Source: Actinoplanes solisilvae
GTDB lineage: Bacteria; Actinomycetota; Actinomycetes; Mycobacteriales; Micromonosporaceae
Length of the DNA stretch: 64,000 nt
Direction: 5' to 3'
NCBI RefSeq assembly: GCF_003999975.1
Contig: NZ_RJAC01000016.1
Location: 153,758 to 217,757, forward strand
Shown piece by piece: positions 59,501 to 64,000 of the stretch. How positions within the stretch are numbered: position 1 is the first letter of the stretch; each line of letters begins with the position of its first letter. The notes beneath the pieces were generated by a model. It did no database searches. It saw nothing but the letters and a program-made list of their open reading frames with translations, and was not told the DNA's origin. The position numbers and the translations under genes were made by a program.

Positions 59501-60026
59501 GCCAAAAAGAGTATCCCGACTCCGCCGTTCGGACGATGCCGCACCGGCCAACCGTCCGATTCTTGACGGTACGACCCTCTGATCCCACTCGTGCGTTACG
59601 TCGGCAATCTGACTCTGAGTAGTTTCTGTGCCGCACTCGTTGGTGCTTCTAGCCCTTTGTCGTTACTTAGAGTGCTGTCATGACCGACGATCGCCGCCGC
59701 GCCCGGCTCTCTCGTCGCCCGATGTGCGCCCGAGTCCCGCCGTCGCCGTAACCCCCAATCAACCGCAGCCGCCGCCGGCTCGTGTCGGCTCCGCCGGTGT
59801 GCCGTCGTCAGCGGCCGATCCCGTGCGCCCCAGCCCCACCGCTCGGCGCTGATGCGGTCGCCGATCCCGTCCGCACTTCGTCGCCGCTCCGAGCTGATTG
59901 CCCCGTTGGTTCCGTCGTGTGACAAGTGTTGCTCTTGGCCGCCGAAGGGCGTTTTAAGTCGTTGCGTCCTAAGGTCACCAAAAGGCCGGCGATCCGCGCC
60001 GGCCGACCGGGAGCAGGGAGCACACG
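59501..60026. other. 525-bp gene-poor region
   Basis: Divergent spacing between the SpoIIE phosphatase and the MscS-like gene. The only ORFs are short and poorly supported, such as a 23-codon frame from ATG 59680 (basic, no good ribosome site). A perfect 8-bp stem GGCCGGCG-N5-CGCCGGCC lies at 59984-60004, just before the MscS-like start. Promoters for both flanking genes are expected here, but no consensus was convincing. Confidence 0.5.
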
Positions 60027-60863
60027 ATGACCGGGGACGGGCTGGGCCTCAGCGACATGTGGCGATCGGTGCTGGTGGCCGTGCCGACCGCGCTGGCCTT
60101 CGTGGCGATTCTGCTGATCGGCTATCTGGTCGCGCGGCTTCTGCGTACGGCGGTGACGCGCGGGTTGCACAAGGCTGGCCTCGACCGTACGGCGGCCGCC
60201 CGCATGCTCGGCCGGGGCACCGCCAGCGGACTCGCCGGGAAACTCGCGTTCTACGGCGTGCTGCTGCTCGCGCTGCAACTCGCGTTCGGGCTCTGGGGCC
60301 CCAACCCGGTCAGCGCCCTGCTCACCGACCTGCTCGGCTGGTTGCCGCGGCTGTTCGTGGCGATCGTCCTGATCGTGGTCGCCGCCGCCGTCGGCCGGGC
60401 GGCACGCGACCTCGTCGTGAACGTGCTCGGCGAACTCCCGTACGCCCGGATTCTCGCCCGCTCGGTCTCGGTCGTCATCGTGGCCGTCGGCGTCGTCGCG
60501 GCCTTCGACCAGGTGGGCGTGGCCACCGCGGTGACGCGCCCGCTGCTGATCGCCGTGCTGGCCACGATCGCGGGCGTGGTGATCGTCGGTGTGGGCGGCG
60601 GACTGATCCGGCCCATGCAGCAGCGCTGGGAAACCGTGCTCGACCGCGCGGGCGCGGAATCGGCCGTCCTCCGCGAGCACGCCCGCGCCTACGCCGCCCG
60701 CCCGCGCCCGGCCGGCGAGAACGACGAGACCCAGGTGATCCGCGCGCCGCGCCAGACCGTCGGCGACACCACGATCATCAACCCGGGTGCGAACGACACC
60801 ATCGTGATCGGCAGCGGCACCGAGGACGCCGAGAGCACCCAGGTCATCCGGCCCGCCGATTAG
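60027..60863 (+). CDS. MscS-TM-repeat-like membrane protein
   Basis: A 278-residue membrane protein with about five helices (ALAFVAILLIGYLVARLL, LPRLFVAIVLIVVAAAVGRA, ISVVIV-type segments) and the amphipathic GxxxG-rich pattern of the transmembrane-helix-repeat part of small mechanosensitive channels. It lacks the MscS beta domain. The C-terminal 75 residues are hydrophilic and rich in Asn, Thr and Ile (TTIINPGANDTIVIGSGTED). AGGGAG precedes ATG 60027. It is convergent with the prenyltransferase gene, stops overlapping. Confidence 0.82.
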   Translation: MTGDGLGLSDMWRSVLVAVPTALAFVAILLIGYLVARLLRTAVTRGLHKAGLDRTAAARMLGRGTASGLAGKLAFYGVLLLALQLAFGLWGPNPVSALLTDLLGWLPRLFVAIVLIVVAAAVGRAARDLVVNVLGELPYARILARSVSVVIVAVGVVAAFDQVGVATAVTRPLLIAVLATIAGVVIVGVGGGLIRPMQQRWETVLDRAGAESAVLREHARAYAARPRPAGENDETQVIRAPRQTVGDTTIINPGANDTIVIGSGTEDAESTQVIRPAD

Positions 60864-61651
60864 GCGCCGAACCGCCGGCTGCGGGCCGTGTAGGAGCGCA
60901 GCGCCCGCAGGAAGTCGACCTTGCGGAAGCCCGGCCAGTAGACGTCGCAGAAGTGCAGCTCGGAGTAGGCGGCCTGCCACAGCAGGAAGCCGGACATGCG
61001 ATGCTCGCCGCTCGTGCGGATGACCAGGTCGGGGTCGGGCTGCCCGCTGGTGTAGAGGTGCGCGGCGATCTGCTCGGGCGTCAGCCGCTGGGCGAGGTCG
61101 TCGATGCTGTGGCCGGCGCGCGAGCCCGCCTCGAGAAGGGACCGGATCGCGTCGGTGATCTCCTCCCGGCCGTCGTACCCGATGGCGATGGTCACGTGGA
61201 AGTCGGCGCCGTTGCCCCGGGTCGCCTCCTCGGCCAGTTTCAGCGCGTGCCGGGTGGTGTCGGGCAGCACGTCCAGCCGTCCCGCGAGGTGCACCTGCCA
61301 GATGCTGGTCGGGCGGGCCAGCCGCGCGGCGACGACCTCCTCGATCATCCGCATCAGGTTGCCGACCTCGACCGAGTCGCGCTTGCGTACGTTGTCGACC
61401 GACGCCACGAACGTGGTGACGTGCCGGATGTCCATCTCGGCGCACCACCGCAGCACCTCGTCGAGATGCTCGGCGCCGTAGCGGTGACCGATCCGGGTGT
61501 CCTCGAAGCCCTCCTGCCGGGCCCAGCGCCGGTTGCCGTCCATGACGATCGCGACGTGCCGCGGCAGGCTCTTACCGGCGAGCCGCCCGGCCAGGCGCCG
61601 CGCGTAGATCGAGTAGGCGACGCCCTTCAACGACTTCCACATGCGCGCCAT
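60860..61651 (-). CDS. Z-type isoprenyl diphosphate synthase
   Basis: A 263-residue cis-prenyltransferase (UppS family). Motifs: AIVMDGNRRWARQEG (catalytic Asp), FVASVDNVRKR, IAIGYDGREEI, PDPDLVIRTSGEHRMSGFLLWQ and ELHFCDVYWPGFRKVDF. The family splits into short-chain (Z-farnesyl) and undecaprenyl synthases; actinobacteria carry both and the sequence alone does not decide. ATG 61651 is preferred; ATG 61642 is possible. Confidence 0.93.
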   Translation of the reverse strand: MARMWKSLKGVAYSIYARRLAGRLAGKSLPRHVAIVMDGNRRWARQEGFEDTRIGHRYGAEHLDEVLRWCAEMDIRHVTTFVASVDNVRKRDSVEVGNLMRMIEEVVAARLARPTSIWQVHLAGRLDVLPDTTRHALKLAEEATRGNGADFHVTIAIGYDGREEITDAIRSLLEAGSRAGHSIDDLAQRLTPEQIAAHLYTSGQPDPDLVIRTSGEHRMSGFLLWQAAYSELHFCDVYWPGFRKVDFLRALRSYTARSRRFGA

Positions 61652-61695
61652 CGAACCACCGACGCCCGCGCGCACGACTCAACCGCACAACATCC

Positions 61696-62148
61696 TCACG
61701 AAACGCGCACAGAACGGCTCCATGGCGGTTCGAAACGCCGTACGTAGTCCCGCGCGCGGGGGATCGGATCCCGCCAGAATTGTTCCGGCCGACGATGAAT
61801 ATGCGCCGTACAGAACTCCTCGAGACCGACGGTGACAGTGCGCCGCCCGATCGCCCCGCCCTCGAACTCGGCATTGACCGCCAGGAGATCCTCCTCGCTG
61901 TTCCAGCCCGACGCGTCGAACGCCCATCGGCCCCACGTGGCGTACACGTGAAGGGGGTGCTGCTCGTCAGGCTTGACCATCGCCGCCAGGATGATCGACC
62001 TGTTCGGATAGGCGTCCCGGCAGGCCCACGCGAGAATGTGGCACGCCCCCGCGGAGAAGAAGGCCTGATCGCTTCGCTCCCACGAGACTCGCTGGTCGGC
62101 GCGCTCGATCGGGGTCCGGCGGAAGGTTCCCGCGGCGATGGCGGGCAC
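61696..62148 (-). CDS. Hypothetical protein, 150 aa
   Basis: A 150-residue soluble protein (ACHILAWACRDAYPNRSI, HPLHVYATWGRWAFDASGWN, ARDYVRRFEPPWSRSVR). The AWACRDAYP/HVYATWGRWAFDA pattern is shared by unannotated actinobacterial proteins possibly related to papain-like or NLPC folds (Cys and His present). No firm family call is possible. It is one base from the kinase-like gene upstream, so the two are probably cotranscribed. Confidence 0.68.
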   Translation of the reverse strand: MPAIAAGTFRRTPIERADQRVSWERSDQAFFSAGACHILAWACRDAYPNRSIILAAMVKPDEQHPLHVYATWGRWAFDASGWNSEEDLLAVNAEFEGGAIGRRTVTVGLEEFCTAHIHRRPEQFWRDPIPRARDYVRRFEPPWSRSVRVS

Positions 62149-62149
62149 C

Positions 62150-62590
62150 CTATGTTCCCAGTCGCTCGACGATGTCGGCCAGTTCTTCGAGAGTCAGTCG
62201 TGCGTCCAGTTCCACAGTGGCGCCCCGGCGCAGGAGCGGTTCGACCTCGACGACGTAACGCGTGATCTCGGCCTGATCAAGAGGCGATTTCCCGTACGGG
62301 TTCCCGCCGCGCTCCCGCACCCGGCGGAGAATGACGTCGAGCGGCGCGCTGAGCAGAACCACGTGATCGAACCGGTCGTAGAAGAGCCCCTGGTTCGCGA
62401 CCGTCCCGGAAACGACCACATCGGAGTGCCCGGCCAGCAGGGCGGCCATGCGAGGCTCGTCCCACGTGCCGTCCGGGCAGGTCCAGCCGTCGTAGTCGGT
62501 GTCGACCACGTGGTGGCCCCGGCGCGACAGCTCAGCCAGCAGCGAGCTCTTCCCCGTGCCGGACATCCCGGTTACCAGAACGCGAGTCAT
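62150..62590 (-). CDS. P-loop small-molecule kinase / AAA-type NTPase
   Basis: A 146-residue P-loop protein with Walker A VTGMSGTGKSSLLAEL, DTDYDGWTCPDG, and an adenylate-kinase-like lid (LRRVRERGGNPYGKS). It resembles shikimate/adenylate-kinase-fold enzymes of unknown substrate. ATG 62590; one base separates it from the next gene. Confidence 0.85.
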   Translation of the reverse strand: MTRVLVTGMSGTGKSSLLAELSRRGHHVVDTDYDGWTCPDGTWDEPRMAALLAGHSDVVVSGTVANQGLFYDRFDHVVLLSAPLDVILRRVRERGGNPYGKSPLDQAEITRYVVEVEPLLRRGATVELDARLTLEELADIVERLGT

Positions 62591-62670
62591 AGGTTCTCAG
62601 TATCCGGGCCTTGGTCTGGCCGCCCGGCATGAAAGAGCGGGGAACGTCGTCCCTGCCACTACCAACATAT

Positions 62671-62684
62671 AGCTCTACAGAGCT
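62671..62684. promoter_or_regulatory. Palindrome AGCTCT-AC-AGAGCT
   Basis: A perfect 6+6 inverted repeat sits in an AT-richer stretch (ACATATAGCTC) 53 bp before the FAD-monooxygenase start. It could be a repressor operator at that gene's promoter. No regulator gene is adjacent within the window. Confidence 0.4.
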
Positions 62685-62736
62685 CTTGCGGCAAGGGCCG
62701 GGGCAGGGCGCAGAATCGCCGGCCAGGGGGAATCGG

Positions 62737-64000
<1,264 letters not shown>

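Noticed and set aside
59596..59925. A 109-codon minus-strand frame in the gap before the MscS-like gene
   Set aside because: No ribosome site, no motif and irregular codon use; treated as non-coding.

Overview
The window is about 71% GC by eye, densely packed, and rich in GTG and TTG starts, overlapping stop/start codons and leaderless-looking genes. With the protein families present (PAC2, F420-type PPOX, DUF3072, HTH plus Clp-N pairs, TreX/Y/Z), this points to a filamentous actinobacterium, most likely Micromonosporaceae (Actinoplanes-like). The taxon is an inference. No rRNA, tRNA or CRISPR array was seen.

Layout. 1-2400: the end of an unrecognised gene, a terminator, then a complete IS607-type element (serine recombinase TnpA plus RNA-guided nuclease TnpB). 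2488-16180: a secreted beta-propeller, trmB, a GAF/PAS histidine kinase, two alpha/beta hydrolases (one without its nucleophile), PAC2, EcsC-like, PPOX, a lipoprotein, a cation antiporter fused to a UBP zinc finger with its small regulatory subunit, panE, then a second TnpB element next to the panE stop. 16709-22822: glgX-treY-treZ, converting alpha-glucan to trehalose. 22865-28222: a signalling group made of a binding-protein-like sensor broken by an in-frame TAG, a membrane protein, a PP2C phosphatase and a GGDEF/EAL protein.

28199-42817: a PTPS-like protein, hrpB, and a purine-to-glyoxylate catabolic island (uraD, uraH, uricase, 8-oxoguanine deaminase, malate synthase, a CitE-like DUF6986 protein, allantoinase, allantoicase). 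It is interrupted by a secreted CBM6-DUF1996 protein and a CDF metal transporter. Guanine and urate would flow through 5-hydroxyisourate, OHCU, allantoin and allantoate to ureidoglycolate and glyoxylate, which malate synthase feeds into the TCA cycle. No classical ureidoglycolate lyase is seen here.

42845-64000: mixed housekeeping and accessory genes: a phosphotransferase-like protein with an internal repeat, an M29 aminopeptidase, epimerases, a collapsed methyltransferase, a phospholipase D-like protein, a TetR/PCMT operon, a MarR/pirin regulon with paired operators, an HTH/Clp-N operon with twin palindromes, a SpoIIE-type phosphatase, an MscS-like protein, a Z-prenyltransferase and an FAD monooxygenase running off the end. 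The region from 44 kb onward has several simple-sequence tracts: a 42-bp repeat, an octamer repeated 11 times, and a Gly-Ala hexamer tract that reaches the window edge.
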